DNA of 64,000 bases from Spirosoma telluris. Lineage in GTDB: Bacteria; Bacteroidota; Bacteroidia; Cytophagales; Spirosomataceae. The position numbers were made by a program, and so were the translations under genes. Position 1 is the first letter of the stretch, and each line of letters starts with the position of its first letter. Under the pieces are notes generated by a model that was not told the origin of the DNA, searched no databases, and saw only the letters and a program-made list of their open reading frames with translations. This document shows positions 19,189-26,998 of this stretch, piece after piece. The stretch is from contig QLII01000001.1 in assembly GCA_003259005.1 (NCBI GenBank), positions 4,418,501-4,482,500 on the forward strand, read 5' to 3'.

Positions 19189-19445
19189 ATGCGTAGTTGC
19201 CAAACCACGTCTAACACAGGATTCTGGAAGGTGTTTTGTGATAGTAATCCAAACTATTTTTAATGAGAATGAAAGCGGATGTAATAACTGGTAAACGATT
19301 TGTATTTAACATCAAAGGCAATTCCTTCCGGCTTGTGGCTGACATAGAATTTAAAAAGAAACTTATCTTCATTGTCTGGATCGGCACACACGCTGAGTAT
19401 GACAAAATAGACGTAAAGACCGTTAGATATGTTAAAAGTGATTAA
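19189..19445 (+). pseudogene. decayed HigB-family (RelE-like) toxin
   Basis: The C-terminal half is plainly HigB: RFVFNIKGNSFRLVADIEF and IVWIGTHAEYDKIDV in one frame (from about 19263). The N-terminal half is scattered over other frames: VVAKPRLTQ-like residues in one and FWKVFCDSNPNYF in another. The spacing is also about 57 bases shorter than expected between FW and the FVFNI strand. One base cannot repair this, so it looks genuinely degraded, unlike the other broken genes here. higA follows, overlapping its end. Confidence 0.6.
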
Positions 19446-19787
19446 AAACGAGCAGGAGTACGAATCTGCTTTAGAACGTGTTTACGACCTTATGCAAATG
19501 GATATGGTAGACGATTCGACAGAATCTGACGAGCTGGAGGCTTTGGTACTTTTTATAGAGCACTATGAAGCCAAACATTACCCAATTGCACCGCCATCCC
19601 CTTAGAAGCAATCGCTTTCCGCCTGGAACAATTGGGGAAACAGAAAAGTGAACTAAGTAAAATATTAGGTGGACGAAATCGCCAATCTGAGGTACTCAAT
19701 GGTAAGCGTAAACTAAGCTTAGATATGATTCGTAACCTCCATTCTATGCTAGGTATTCCTGCTGAAAGCCTTATAGCTGCTTATTAA
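19429..19787 (+). CDS. HigA-like XRE-family antitoxin (frameshifted)
   Basis: The N-terminal part reads MLKVIKNEQEYESALERVYDL... to HYPIAPP, then a C-run at 19598-19601 shifts the frame. Adding one base gives PLEAIAFRLEQLGKQKSELS followed by an HTH segment LGGRNRQSEVLNGKRKLSLD and ends at 19787, 119 residues. This is the HigA antitoxin pattern, matching the HigB remnant that overlaps its start. It may still act as a repressor or solitary antitoxin. Confidence 0.75.
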
Positions 19788-19837
19788 TGGGGGTTCCAGT
19801 TAGTACGCAACAGAACATAATCCTAAGCATCCACAAC

Positions 19838-20760
19838 CTACTTCTTCGCCTTCGGATGGGCCTGATCGTAGGTTTTCTTGAGTTGCTCCAGACTGGTATG
19901 CGTGTAAATCTGGGTTGCAGCCAGGCTACTGTGGCCGAGCAGATCTTTAATGGCATTGAGGTCGGCACCCCGATTGAGGAGGTGTGTGGCAAACGAATGA
20001 CGTAATACGTGTGGGCTTTTCTTCTCAAGCGTTGTTACAAGCGTGAGATTGCGTTTCACAATCCGCTGAATCAGAACCGGGTAAGCAGCAACGCCCTTGT
20101 CACTGACAATCAAAATTGCTGGATCAGCCTGACCCGAAAATTCCTTTTCTTTCAGTTGAGTATACTGCTGTATAAGCTCGAATAAAGGTTGCGTTAGGGG
20201 ATAATGCGGTGTTTGTTACGCTTCCCCAACACCATGATGGTCTTGTCGTAGAGATTTACGTCGGCAGTTTTTAGGCCAGTTAGCTCGCTCAAGCGGATAC
20301 CTGTGCCATAAAGCAATTCCAGCACCAGCTTATCGCGGACGCCCTCGAACGTATCCGGGAACTCAATGTCGTTGAGCAGCATCTCCATCGGCTTCTCTTC
20401 CACATACTGCGGTAGCCGCTTGCTCGCTTTCAAGGCCTGAATTTTCGCCATCGGATCGAGGTCGATTACCTTCCGGCGCATCAGAAATGCATAGAAACTT
20501 CGCAACGTAGCAATCTTGCGGTTCACCGACGACTTATCCATGTCGGCTTCGACCAGACTCACAATCCACGACCGAATATGCCGAAAATCAGCACGCTCAG
20601 GCTGATCAACGTTGCATTCTGTTGCCAGAAACAGCGTAAACTGCTCCAGGTCATTGGCATACGCCGTAAGCGTATGATGGCTCAGCCGTTTTTCGTACCG
20701 AATGTGCTGGAGGAAATCTGAACAAACAGTTTGCCCTGCGGGATTCATCTGATTTTCCAT
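19838..20760 (-). CDS. tyrosine recombinase XerC/XerD (frameshifted)
   Basis: A site-specific tyrosine recombinase. The start at 20760 (MENQMNPAG) is preferred because the ATG at 20787 lies inside a hairpin arm. The N-terminal SAM-like core domain (FLQHIRYEKRLSHHTLTAY) is followed by the catalytic domain with Arg in GTGIRLSELTG, Lys in GKRNKHR, HVLRHSFATHLL, GHSSLAATQIYTH and the tyrosine in IYTH. The break in the four-G run at 20197-20200 is repaired by one base (RIIP to LTQPLFELIQQ), giving 307 residues. The length and the neighbouring rpsU suggest the chromosomal dimer-resolution enzyme rather than a mobile-element integrase. Confidence 0.9.
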
Positions 20761-20776
20761 TGTCAAATTTAACCTG

Positions 20777-20863
20777 TTTTTTGTCATTCCGACCTTAGGA
20801 GGAATCTCAAAGTCGTGTATTAGTCAAGCTTGAGATTCCTCCTAAGGTCGGAATGACAAAAAA
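20777..20863. repeat. 34-bp perfect inverted repeat, GTCATTCCGACC type
   Basis: Arms 20777-20810 and 20830-20863 are exact complements around an 19-base loop. The arm contains GTCATTCCGACCTTAGGAGG, which resembles a palindromic dispersed sequence I recall from many Bacteroidota genomes. It lies upstream of xerC and behind the rpsU terminator. Confidence 0.9.
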
Positions 20864-20871
20864 TAGTAAAC

Positions 20872-20905
20872 AAAAAAAAGCAGCAAACATCCCTGCTTGC
20901 TGCTT
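20872..20905 (-). terminator. rho-independent terminator of rpsU
   Basis: On the minus strand AGCAGCAA and TTGCTGCT form an 8-bp stem, followed by a run of eight T (the A-run at 20872-20879). The region 20906-20991 between it and the rpsU stop shows nothing else. Confidence 0.85.
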
Positions 20906-20991
20906 CTATGCCTTGGTTGGCGATTGGTATCGTTGACTGCGCATTCAACGACCCACTTATGGCCAACTGCGCATCACCGGCGGATGAAATC

Positions 20992-21189
20992 CTATTGCTC
21001 GGTGTGGTTGCCGTACATTCTTTCTTTGTACGTGGCCTTAATAATCTCTGTGCGACGCTTTACCGACGGTTTTTGGAAAGCCGTCCGCGACCGCAACTGC
21101 CGTAACACACCCGTCTTTTCGAACTTCTTTTTGAAGCGTTTCAGGGCCTTGTCAATCGACTCGTTGTCTTTTACGTTAATGATAAGCAT
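20992..21189 (-). CDS. rpsU: 30S ribosomal protein S21
   Basis: A 65-residue basic protein of the small ribosomal subunit. The start at 21189 gives MLIINVKDNESIDKALKRF, the canonical S21 N-terminus, followed by KKFEKTGVLRQLRSR, FQKPSVKRRTEIIKA and KERMYG. A longer frame open to 21255 has no S21 homology and crosses the promoter. A clear promoter lies upstream and a terminator downstream, so it is probably monocistronic. Confidence 0.96.
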   Translation of the reverse strand: MLIINVKDNESIDKALKRFKKKFEKTGVLRQLRSRTAFQKPSVKRRTEIIKATYKERMYGNHTEQ

Positions 21190-21224
21190 TGTTAATTTTT
21201 GTGTTTTAGCTAAAAACCGGGTGG

Positions 21225-21255
21225 CAAAGGTAATAGATTTGCAGCTATGAAACAA
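21225..21255 (-). promoter_or_regulatory. rpsU promoter (TTG-N20-TACCTTTG)
   Basis: On the minus strand, TTG (21253-21255) is followed by 20 bases and TACCTTTG (21225-21232), an excellent Bacteroidota -33/-7 pair, 36 bases before the rpsU start. The -33 element lies inside the first codons of the divergent ppx gene. Confidence 0.8.
21234..21241 (+). promoter_or_regulatory. candidate -7 element of ppx
   Basis: TAGATTTG matches TAnnTTTG and ends five bases before the ppx ATG. If used, the transcript would start at or next to the start codon. No clear -33 TTG at the usual spacing. It is nearly a mirror of the rpsU -7 element two bases away. Confidence 0.4.
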
Positions 21256-22191
21256 GCCATTATTGACTTAGGTACCAACACATTCCATCTCTTCATCGCC
21301 GAAACGACCGATACAACCACCACAACCCTGTTTCGCGAAAGCCTGCCTGCTAAAATTGGTCAGGCAGGAATTAATCAGGGTATTATTACTGAAGAAGGCA
21401 TTGGGCGTGCTTTGGGGGTACTGACGTACTTCCGGCAGCTACTCGACCAACACGAAATCGCGCCAGAGCAGGTAGTAGCCATTGGCACAAGCGCCATTCG
21501 GGTAGCCCGGAATCAACAGGAATTTATCGACCGGGTTCAACAGGATACGGGTATTCAAATCCAGGTTATTTCCGGCGATCAGGAGGCTGCCTACATCTAT
21601 GAAGGCATTCGGGCGGCTGGGGCATTGGGTGACGAAACAGCGTTGGTCATTGACATTGGCGGAGGTAGTGTCGAGTTTATTCTGGGTAATCAATCCCGGA
21701 TTTTCTGGAAACAGAGTTTTGAAATTGGTGGTCAACGGCTCCAGGAACGGTTCATGCCCGGAGCGCCGGACCGTTCTGAGCCTATAAGCGCCGGGAGCAT
21801 TCGCCGATTACACGATTATTTTCAGGAACAACTGCTGCCGCTGGCCAACGCCATTCACCAATACCAACCGGCTGTTCTGGTTGGCTCGTCGGGTTCGTTC
21901 GATACGCTGGTCGATATGTGGTATATGCACGAGCAAGGCCACTTACCGGACCCGAATCAGGCGACCTTCACCTTACCCATTAGCGAGTTTTACCGCGCCT
22001 ATGAATTGCTTATTACGAAAAACCACGCCGAACGCATGCAAATTCCCGGCATGATTGAACTGCGCGTCGATATGATTGTGGTAGCCGTCTGCCTGATTGA
22101 CTATGTCCTGAAAACTTATGGTATTTCGCACTTAAGAACGTCGACTTATTCATTAAAGGAAGGCGTTTTTGCTTCACGGGCCAATGAATAA
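21247..22191 (+). CDS. Ppx/GppA-family phosphatase
   Basis: A 314-residue ASKHA-fold exopolyphosphatase/guanosine pentaphosphate phosphatase homologue. The two nucleotide/phosphate-binding motifs are clear: IIDLGTNTFHLFIAE at the N-terminus and VIDIGGGSVEF near residue 140. VAIGTSAIRVARN and ISGDQEAAYIYEGI also match. Only the short two-subdomain core is present, without the C-terminal HD domain of long Ppx proteins. It would hydrolyse polyphosphate or pppGpp in the cytoplasm. The stop codon lies inside a hairpin arm. Confidence 0.9.
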   Translation: MKQAIIDLGTNTFHLFIAETTDTTTTTLFRESLPAKIGQAGINQGIITEEGIGRALGVLTYFRQLLDQHEIAPEQVVAIGTSAIRVARNQQEFIDRVQQDTGIQIQVISGDQEAAYIYEGIRAAGALGDETALVIDIGGGSVEFILGNQSRIFWKQSFEIGGQRLQERFMPGAPDRSEPISAGSIRRLHDYFQEQLLPLANAIHQYQPAVLVGSSGSFDTLVDMWYMHEQGHLPDPNQATFTLPISEFYRAYELLITKNHAERMQIPGMIELRVDMIVVAVCLIDYVLKTYGISHLRTSTYSLKEGVFASRANE

Positions 22192-22288
22192 TGTACAATG
22201 TATAATGGCTAATGAACGATGATAGGTAAGTTTAGCACTAAATAGGCTTTTATTACCATTGTACATTATACATTATTCATTGTACATT
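22182..22288. repeat. word-repeat stem-loop after ppx
   Basis: CAATGAATAATGTACAATG (from 22182) faces the complement of CAATGAATAATGTATAATG (22257-22283). The inner words GTACAATG and GTATAATG are swapped in order between the arms. The ppx stop codon is in the left arm, and the symporter start follows the right arm by nine bases. Confidence 0.8.
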
Positions 22289-22296
22289 AACAGTAG

Positions 22297-23298
22297 ATGA
22301 AAGCCGAAACCAACGACCGATCCTCTTACCGAAACCTTATCTTCACGGCCTTACTCATTGTATTCGTAGGCGTCGCCTTTGCCTTTCCAGGTCTGTTCCT
22401 TAGTATCGGCGATTTCCAACTGAAGAAGCTTATTGTCCCATTGCTGCAAATCATTATGCTGGGTATGGGAACAACCATGTCGATTAAAGATTTCGAAGGG
22501 GTTATTCAGCAGCCCCGTGCAGTATTTATTGGTGTGGCCTGTCACTTTCTAATTATGCCATTGCTGGGCTACACGTTAGCCAATACCTTCTCATTCCCAC
22601 CCGAAATTGCGGCTGGTGTCGTATTAATTGGCTGCTCACCCAGTGGATTGGCTTCTAACGTAATGTGTTTCATTGCTAAAGCTAATGTGCCGCTGTCTAT
22701 CACGGTTACTACGCTCTCAACACTGCTGGCACCGTTTCTGATGCCTGCGCTAATGAAATTGCTGGCAGGTCAATTCATTGAGATTTCGTTCCTGAAAATG
22801 ATGGTCGAGATTATGCAGATCGTTATTGCACCTGTAATTGTCGGGCTGATTCTGAACCGGATTTTCCGCAAATCGGCGGTGATGCTGAACCGCGTTATGC
22901 CGCTGATGTCGATGGGCGGTATCATTCTTATCGTCGCCATCATTGCAGCCGCCGGGCGCGACAGCTTGTTAACCGTTGGCTGGACACTGGCTTTATGCGT
23001 GTTGATTCATAACCTTTCCGGCTTCACGCTAGGGTATTGGTCGGCACGTTTGTTTGGCATGGATGAGCAAAGCTGCCGGACAATAGCGATTGAAGTAGGC
23101 CTCCAAAATGGCGGATTGGCATCGGGAATTGCCGTACAAATGGGCAAAGTAGCTACGGTAGGTCTTGCCCCTGCCCTCTTCGGGCCCATCATGAACACTA
23201 ACGGCTCACTGCTGGCCACTTACTGGAGTCAGCGTCCGGTAAAAGAAGTAGCTTTGAGTGAGCCTTCTACCCGACCGGTGTCCTCGCAGGATGCTTGA
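22297..23298 (+). CDS. bile acid:sodium symporter family (BASS) transporter
   Basis: A 333-residue inner-membrane protein with about ten hydrophobic helices. Family features are LGMGTTMSIKDF in the third segment, HFLIMPLLGYTLA, the substrate-site motif VLIGCSPSGLASNVMCFIAK, and GLQNGGLASGIAVQMGK near the C-terminus. These proteins import organic anions with Na+; the substrate here is unknown. No signs of interruption. It may be co-transcribed with ppx across the hairpin. Confidence 0.92.
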   Translation: MKAETNDRSSYRNLIFTALLIVFVGVAFAFPGLFLSIGDFQLKKLIVPLLQIIMLGMGTTMSIKDFEGVIQQPRAVFIGVACHFLIMPLLGYTLANTFSFPPEIAAGVVLIGCSPSGLASNVMCFIAKANVPLSITVTTLSTLLAPFLMPALMKLLAGQFIEISFLKMMVEIMQIVIAPVIVGLILNRIFRKSAVMLNRVMPLMSMGGIILIVAIIAAAGRDSLLTVGWTLALCVLIHNLSGFTLGYWSARLFGMDEQSCRTIAIEVGLQNGGLASGIAVQMGKVATVGLAPALFGPIMNTNGSLLATYWSQRPVKEVALSEPSTRPVSSQDA

Positions 23299-23337
23299 TA
23301 TTTGAGATTAAACGCTATATCTATATGAACTGTTTAT

Positions 23338-23805
23338 ATGCTTCAATTATCAGAAGATGGCCTTTTACCACCAGGTCGCCATCGTTGCCAGATAGATGAT
23401 TTTTTCGATTTGTTCGTGCAAGAATTTACGAACAATGTTCATCGGCAACGACTTTTTCAAGAGTGGAAATCCTATTCTGACCGTTTACGTACTAGAGTCG
23501 GTCAGAATAGATTAACCCAATGGATTGACGGCAGTTTTGTCACCAATAAATCCATTCCCAATGACATTGACTTTGTCACCTTTATTCCATGTCACCTATA
23601 TGAACCATGTGAAGATGGGCTAATTGAATTTTATTCTACAGTTTCACTTCATGACAAGGGTTTAGATGCTTATATATGTCCTGTTTATCCGATTGAACAC
23701 ACTAGTTATCAGCTAACTCGACAGTATAAAGCAGTTTGGCAAAATCGATTCAAAAAAAATAAATACTCTTCTGGCGAGAAAGGCTTTTTAGAGTTAACAT
23801 TGTGA
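23338..23805 (+). CDS. nucleotidyltransferase-like protein (DUF6932-like)
   Basis: A 155-residue protein whose central motif WIDGSFVTNKSIPNDIDFV has the GS(F)...(D)xD layout of minimal nucleotidyltransferases. An N-terminal segment LLPPGRHRCQIDDFFDLFVQEF and a C-terminal GEKGFLELTL frame it. I believe it belongs to the DUF6932 group. One base separates its stop from a second small gene, so they form a pair. Base composition is more AT-rich than that of the flanking genes, suggesting recent acquisition. A toxin-antitoxin or modifying role is possible but not shown. Confidence 0.6.
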   Translation: MLQLSEDGLLPPGRHRCQIDDFFDLFVQEFTNNVHRQRLFQEWKSYSDRLRTRVGQNRLTQWIDGSFVTNKSIPNDIDFVTFIPCHLYEPCEDGLIEFYSTVSLHDKGLDAYICPVYPIEHTSYQLTRQYKAVWQNRFKKNKYSSGEKGFLELTL

Positions 23806-23806
23806 T

Positions 23807-24025
23807 ATGTTACGGGCAAAGACAACAGAAGAGCAGATAAATGACGTGCTGGAATTATTAGCAGGTACAAACCGTATACTCAAAAAACTATCACCGGAAA
23901 CGAATCGGCTCATGTATTTACAGGAGCAACGGTTGAAGGGTCAGTATCAACAGCAACTTATAGCATTATTGGATGAATATCCCGCAACCTTAATTGTATC
24001 GAGGAAACGGCTAACATCAAAATAA
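23807..24025 (+). CDS. small helical partner of the nucleotidyltransferase
   Basis: A 72-residue, glutamine- and leucine-rich helical protein (TEEQINDVLELLAGTNRIL, YLQEQRLKGQYQQQLIALL) with no recognised domain. The ATG lies one base after the stop of the nucleotidyltransferase-like gene, so the two are surely translated together. It ends in a basic tail SRKRLTSK. The role is unknown; by position it could be the partner of a two-component stress or toxin module. Confidence 0.55.
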   Translation: MLRAKTTEEQINDVLELLAGTNRILKKLSPETNRLMYLQEQRLKGQYQQQLIALLDEYPATLIVSRKRLTSK

Positions 24026-24110
24026 CTTTCTAGTAGCCTGTCAACTCATGGCAGGTTATTTTTTAATCCATAAAGTTGTATATACAACTTCTCTTTCTAA
24101 TCTTTACACC

Positions 24111-24515
24111 ATGAATCCCGAAACCTATTGTATTGCAGGTCGATTGCGGATGCTGGCACGGGTCATGACCGGGCGTTATAACGACGCCTTCACGCAGGAA
24201 GGGGTTACGTTTGCTCAGGCAGGTTTACTGATGCACATCTTTGCGCTACCGGGCGTTCGGCAATCCGAGTTATCGAAACGATTGCAAATCGAAAAGTCAG
24301 CGATGAGCCGGGATGTGCAGTTGCTACAAAAAAATGGCTGGTTGACCGATAACCTTCGCAATGGCTTATTTCTGACCGAAGAAGGACGTTTGTTGGCCAA
24401 ACGTTGCCATAAAATCTGGAAAGCACTTAACCATCAGGTTCATGAAGAACTTGGCCCTAATGCCGTTGATGGACTTTCTACATTATCTGATAAAATTCTA
24501 ACCAATACCAATTAA
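24111..24515 (+). CDS. MarR-family transcriptional regulator
   Basis: A 134-residue winged-helix regulator. The start at 24111 (MNPETYCIAGRLRML) is preferred over an upstream ATG at 24048 that adds 21 unrelated residues. The DNA-binding region shows GVRQSELSKRLQIEKSAMSRDVQLLQKNGWL, then the wing LRNGLFLTEEGR. It stands 12 bases before a DinB-family gene and likely controls it and the following thioesterase and hydrolase (inference). Confidence 0.88.
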   Translation: MNPETYCIAGRLRMLARVMTGRYNDAFTQEGVTFAQAGLLMHIFALPGVRQSELSKRLQIEKSAMSRDVQLLQKNGWLTDNLRNGLFLTEEGRLLAKRCHKIWKALNHQVHEELGPNAVDGLSTLSDKILTNTN

Positions 24516-24527
24516 GTAAACCCTACT

Positions 24528-24989
24528 ATGACAACCGAACTCCTATCCCAACTCTGGCAAATGAGCCAAGGCGCTTCACAAGGGCCAATTCGCAAGCTGA
24601 CGCCCGATAATTACCGCAATCGGTTAACGCCCGAAACCGCTTCGGCGGGTTTTATAGCTCTCCACACAGCTGAGGTTATGCATCGGTTTGCCAATATGCT
24701 TTTTGATCGGGAAATCAGTATTCCTATTCAGGCTACTGGCCGCGTTTCAGACGAAGGCAAGCCGCTTGATCTGGTAGCGATTCTGCAATTGGTTGAGGAT
24801 AGTTTTGCGATGATTGCCGACCAGATCCACCAAACAAGCGATGACCAATGGGCTGAAATCATCTCCTCTCCTTTTGGCGAAGTACCTCGCATGCAAATGC
24901 TGACGTTTCTAATGCATCATAACTCCTACCATGCCGGACAAATTGCTCAGGCGATCAAAAAGGGGAAAGAGTTTTCCTTAGTTAGCTAA
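24528..24989 (+). CDS. DinB-family four-helix protein
   Basis: A 153-residue protein of the DinB/YfiT metalloenzyme superfamily. The helical bundle contains histidines in HTAEVMHRF (residues about 44) and the C-terminal FLMHHNSYHAGQIAQAI, the usual metal-binding positions. Many members are thiol transferases or detoxifying enzymes of unknown substrate. It follows the MarR gene closely, which suggests a stress-inducible pair. Confidence 0.85.
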   Translation: MTTELLSQLWQMSQGASQGPIRKLTPDNYRNRLTPETASAGFIALHTAEVMHRFANMLFDREISIPIQATGRVSDEGKPLDLVAILQLVEDSFAMIADQIHQTSDDQWAEIISSPFGEVPRMQMLTFLMHHNSYHAGQIAQAIKKGKEFSLVS

Positions 24990-25061
24990 GGTTTTCCAAG
25001 CTCCATACTCAAACGTATCGGCATTTAGTCAACTACTATTCAGCACATTAACATAGATTTC

Positions 25062-25567
25062 ATGCTCACTGACAACGAAATTCAACGGACACGGACTTAT
25101 TCTTGGGAAGATCAAACCATTGGGGCCAAAGTTGGGGCCACCTTATCGGGTCTGGACTACTTACAGGGCATGATGGCAGGTCTGTATCCTGCACCAGCCA
25201 TTGCCAATACGCTCGACATGTCGGTTGAATCAGTCGAAGAAGGCAAAGTCGTTTTCTCCATAGTACCGCAGGAATTCCATTACAATCCAATCGGCGCTGT
25301 TCATGGGGAGTTTTCTGCACTATGCTTGACTCGGCACTCGCCTGCGCTATCCATTCGACCTTGCCCATTGGAACGGGCTATACAACACTGGAATTAAAAG
25401 TCAATTTTATTCGCCCCCTGACGGTCAGAACGGGCAAGGTGCTCGCCATTGGAACCCTTGTACATGCCGGACGATCAGTAGCAACCGCAGAGGGCAAAAT
25501 TGTGGATGAGCAGGGGAAACTCTACGCCCACGCAACGACCACCTGCATGTTGTTCCCTTGGAAATAA
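25062..25567 (+). CDS. PaaI-family hotdog thioesterase (frameshifted)
   Basis: A 4-hydroxybenzoyl-CoA-like thioesterase, 168 residues when repaired. The first frame holds GLDYLQGMMAGLYPAPAIA and GAVHG; a G-run at 25305-25308 lacks one base. Repair gives HGGVFCTMLDSALACAIHS, the PaaI active-site helix region (HGG...D), followed by YTTLELKVNFIRPLT and GRSVATAEGKIVDEQG. It acts on acyl-CoA or a similar thioester in the cytoplasm. An alpha/beta hydrolase gene follows 13 bases later. Confidence 0.88.
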
Positions 25568-25580
25568 TAGCCAAAAAATC

Positions 25581-26261
25581 ATGACAGAACACCATTTGCC
25601 GGTTCAACGGACGGCCCGTTATTATACGCTCGGAAAATTAACTGCCCAGACCAAAAGCATCTGGTTCTGTCTGCATGGCTTTGGACAACTGGCGCAATAT
25701 TTCGGCCGTAAGTTTACCGATTTAGATGATGGCCAAACGTTGATTGTGGTGCCCGAAGGTTTGTCGCGATCCTATGCGGACGCCAATTATCAGCGGATTG
25801 GGGCCTCCTGGATGACCCGCGAGGACCGCGATCACGAAATCAGCGATTATGTGCTTTACCTGAATTCGCTTTACGATCTAATTTTGGATGGACGCCAACC
25901 TGAAGAGACTGGATTGACAATTACTGTATTAGGGTTCTCACAAGGTGCAGCGACAGCCTGCCGATGGCTCAACGCTAAGCATGTCCATGCCGACCGGCTC
26001 ATTTTATGGGCAGGCTACCTCCCGCATGGCCTTACCGATCTGATTACGCCAGCTACACTTGATACGACCGATACACATTACGTGTATGGTCGGCAAGACG
26101 AATATCTTCGGGAACTGCCTGACATTGAGGGGTATTTAGGCCGATTACAAACCGATATACCAACCTTAAAGATAACTGCTTTTGAGGGTACGCATCGTGT
26201 TGAACCAGAGGTATTGAAAACGTTAGTGGCTACTGCGCGCAGGCGATTCCGTAACCGCTGA
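25581..26261 (+). CDS. alpha/beta hydrolase, phospholipase/carboxylesterase-like
   Basis: A 226-residue esterase. The start at 25581 (MTEHHLPVQRTARYY) is used; an earlier ATG at 25500 runs through the thioesterase gene in another frame. Visible features are the oxyanion segment WFCLHGFGQLAQYF, the nucleophile elbow VLGFSQGAATACRW (GFSQG), an acidic residue in HYVYGRQDEYL and a catalytic histidine in FEGTHRVEPEVL. The pattern fits the PF02230-like esterases. Probably in one unit with the thioesterase. Confidence 0.85.
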   Translation: MTEHHLPVQRTARYYTLGKLTAQTKSIWFCLHGFGQLAQYFGRKFTDLDDGQTLIVVPEGLSRSYADANYQRIGASWMTREDRDHEISDYVLYLNSLYDLILDGRQPEETGLTITVLGFSQGAATACRWLNAKHVHADRLILWAGYLPHGLTDLITPATLDTTDTHYVYGRQDEYLRELPDIEGYLGRLQTDIPTLKITAFEGTHRVEPEVLKTLVATARRRFRNR

Positions 26262-26295
26262 AAGAATGACGTTTTTTTGTACCCACCCGCAACGA

Positions 26296-26973
26296 TCACC
26301 TCACCCAGAAGCGTCTGATCCTCAGCCAGCTTAATTGAGAGCGGTTCCGAATGGTCGGGGTACTTGTATTTCGGTCGTTATAAAGCCAATCATGGCAACG
26401 ATCGCAAAACCGGCCCGTATCCACAGACTTCATATCCTGCCATTGCTGTTGGCAAGGAGTATCGACTGCGAGTTGAATGCGTTTCGTTGCCATACGGATA
26501 AGCACCCTATTGGGGTTCTTTACTAAACCACCCGAACTACTCAATGTATATTTTTTAGCATTACCGCTCAGATCATTTAGAGCGATATAGAGCCAGAAAG
26601 CCCGCTCAGTCATTTCTTCAACATCGAAATGAGAATTGTAGCTAGCAGATCCCATCTTAAAATAGTACGATTTCCCTCGCTCGAATTTAACAAAAACCGG
26701 CTTCTGTTTTGGGGGAGCAGCAGGCGCTTGGTAATCATTATCAGAATAGGGCGTTTCTTTAATGATTCCCAAACTATCTTCATCTGTTTCAATCAAAACG
26801 TAGTTATTATTTTTTATTATAATGGGTTTATTTGGGTTAAGTGTGGTATAAAACTGAACTCCCCCTAACGTCTGCGCTCCGTTTTTGACAAGATAAATTC
26901 TGGTTGGTACAGATTGGCCATAGCCCAAATAAGCCATTAGGCAAAATAGAAAAATGAAGAACGTTGTTTTCAT
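26296..26973 (-). CDS. secreted protein of unknown function with cysteine-rich C-terminus
   Basis: The start at 26973 gives a signal peptide (MKTTFFIFLFCLMAYLGYGQ). The mature part is beta-rich with KFERGKSYYFKMGSASY and AFWLYIALNDLSGNAKKY. Near the C-terminus CQQQWQDMKSVDTGRFC.RC resembles a short zinc-ribbon-like motif (C-x16-C-x2-C) that recurs in many Bacteroidota membrane or secreted proteins. In those the motif is followed by a VxDF segment; here it runs into unrelated sequence, so a further frame error near 26380 is possible. Adjacent to the next TonB-like gene. Confidence 0.55.
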   Translation of the reverse strand: MKTTFFIFLFCLMAYLGYGQSVPTRIYLVKNGAQTLGGVQFYTTLNPNKPIIIKNNNYVLIETDEDSLGIIKETPYSDNDYQAPAAPPKQKPVFVKFERGKSYYFKMGSASYNSHFDVEEMTERAFWLYIALNDLSGNAKKYTLSSSGGLVKNPNRVLIRMATKRIQLAVDTPCQQQWQDMKSVDTGRFCDRCHDWLYNDRNTSTPTIRNRSQLSWLRIRRFWVR

Positions 26974-26998
26974 GACCGGTTTATGATTCTGTATCACC

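Noticed and set aside
19838..20787. Integrase of a mobile island
   Set aside because: The recombinase has the length and motif set of chromosomal XerC/XerD, lies next to rpsU, and no attachment site, tRNA or cargo genes are visible.
25500..26261. Alpha/beta hydrolase starting at 25500
   Set aside because: The first 27 codons overlap the thioesterase in another frame and match nothing. The ATG at 25581 fits the family.
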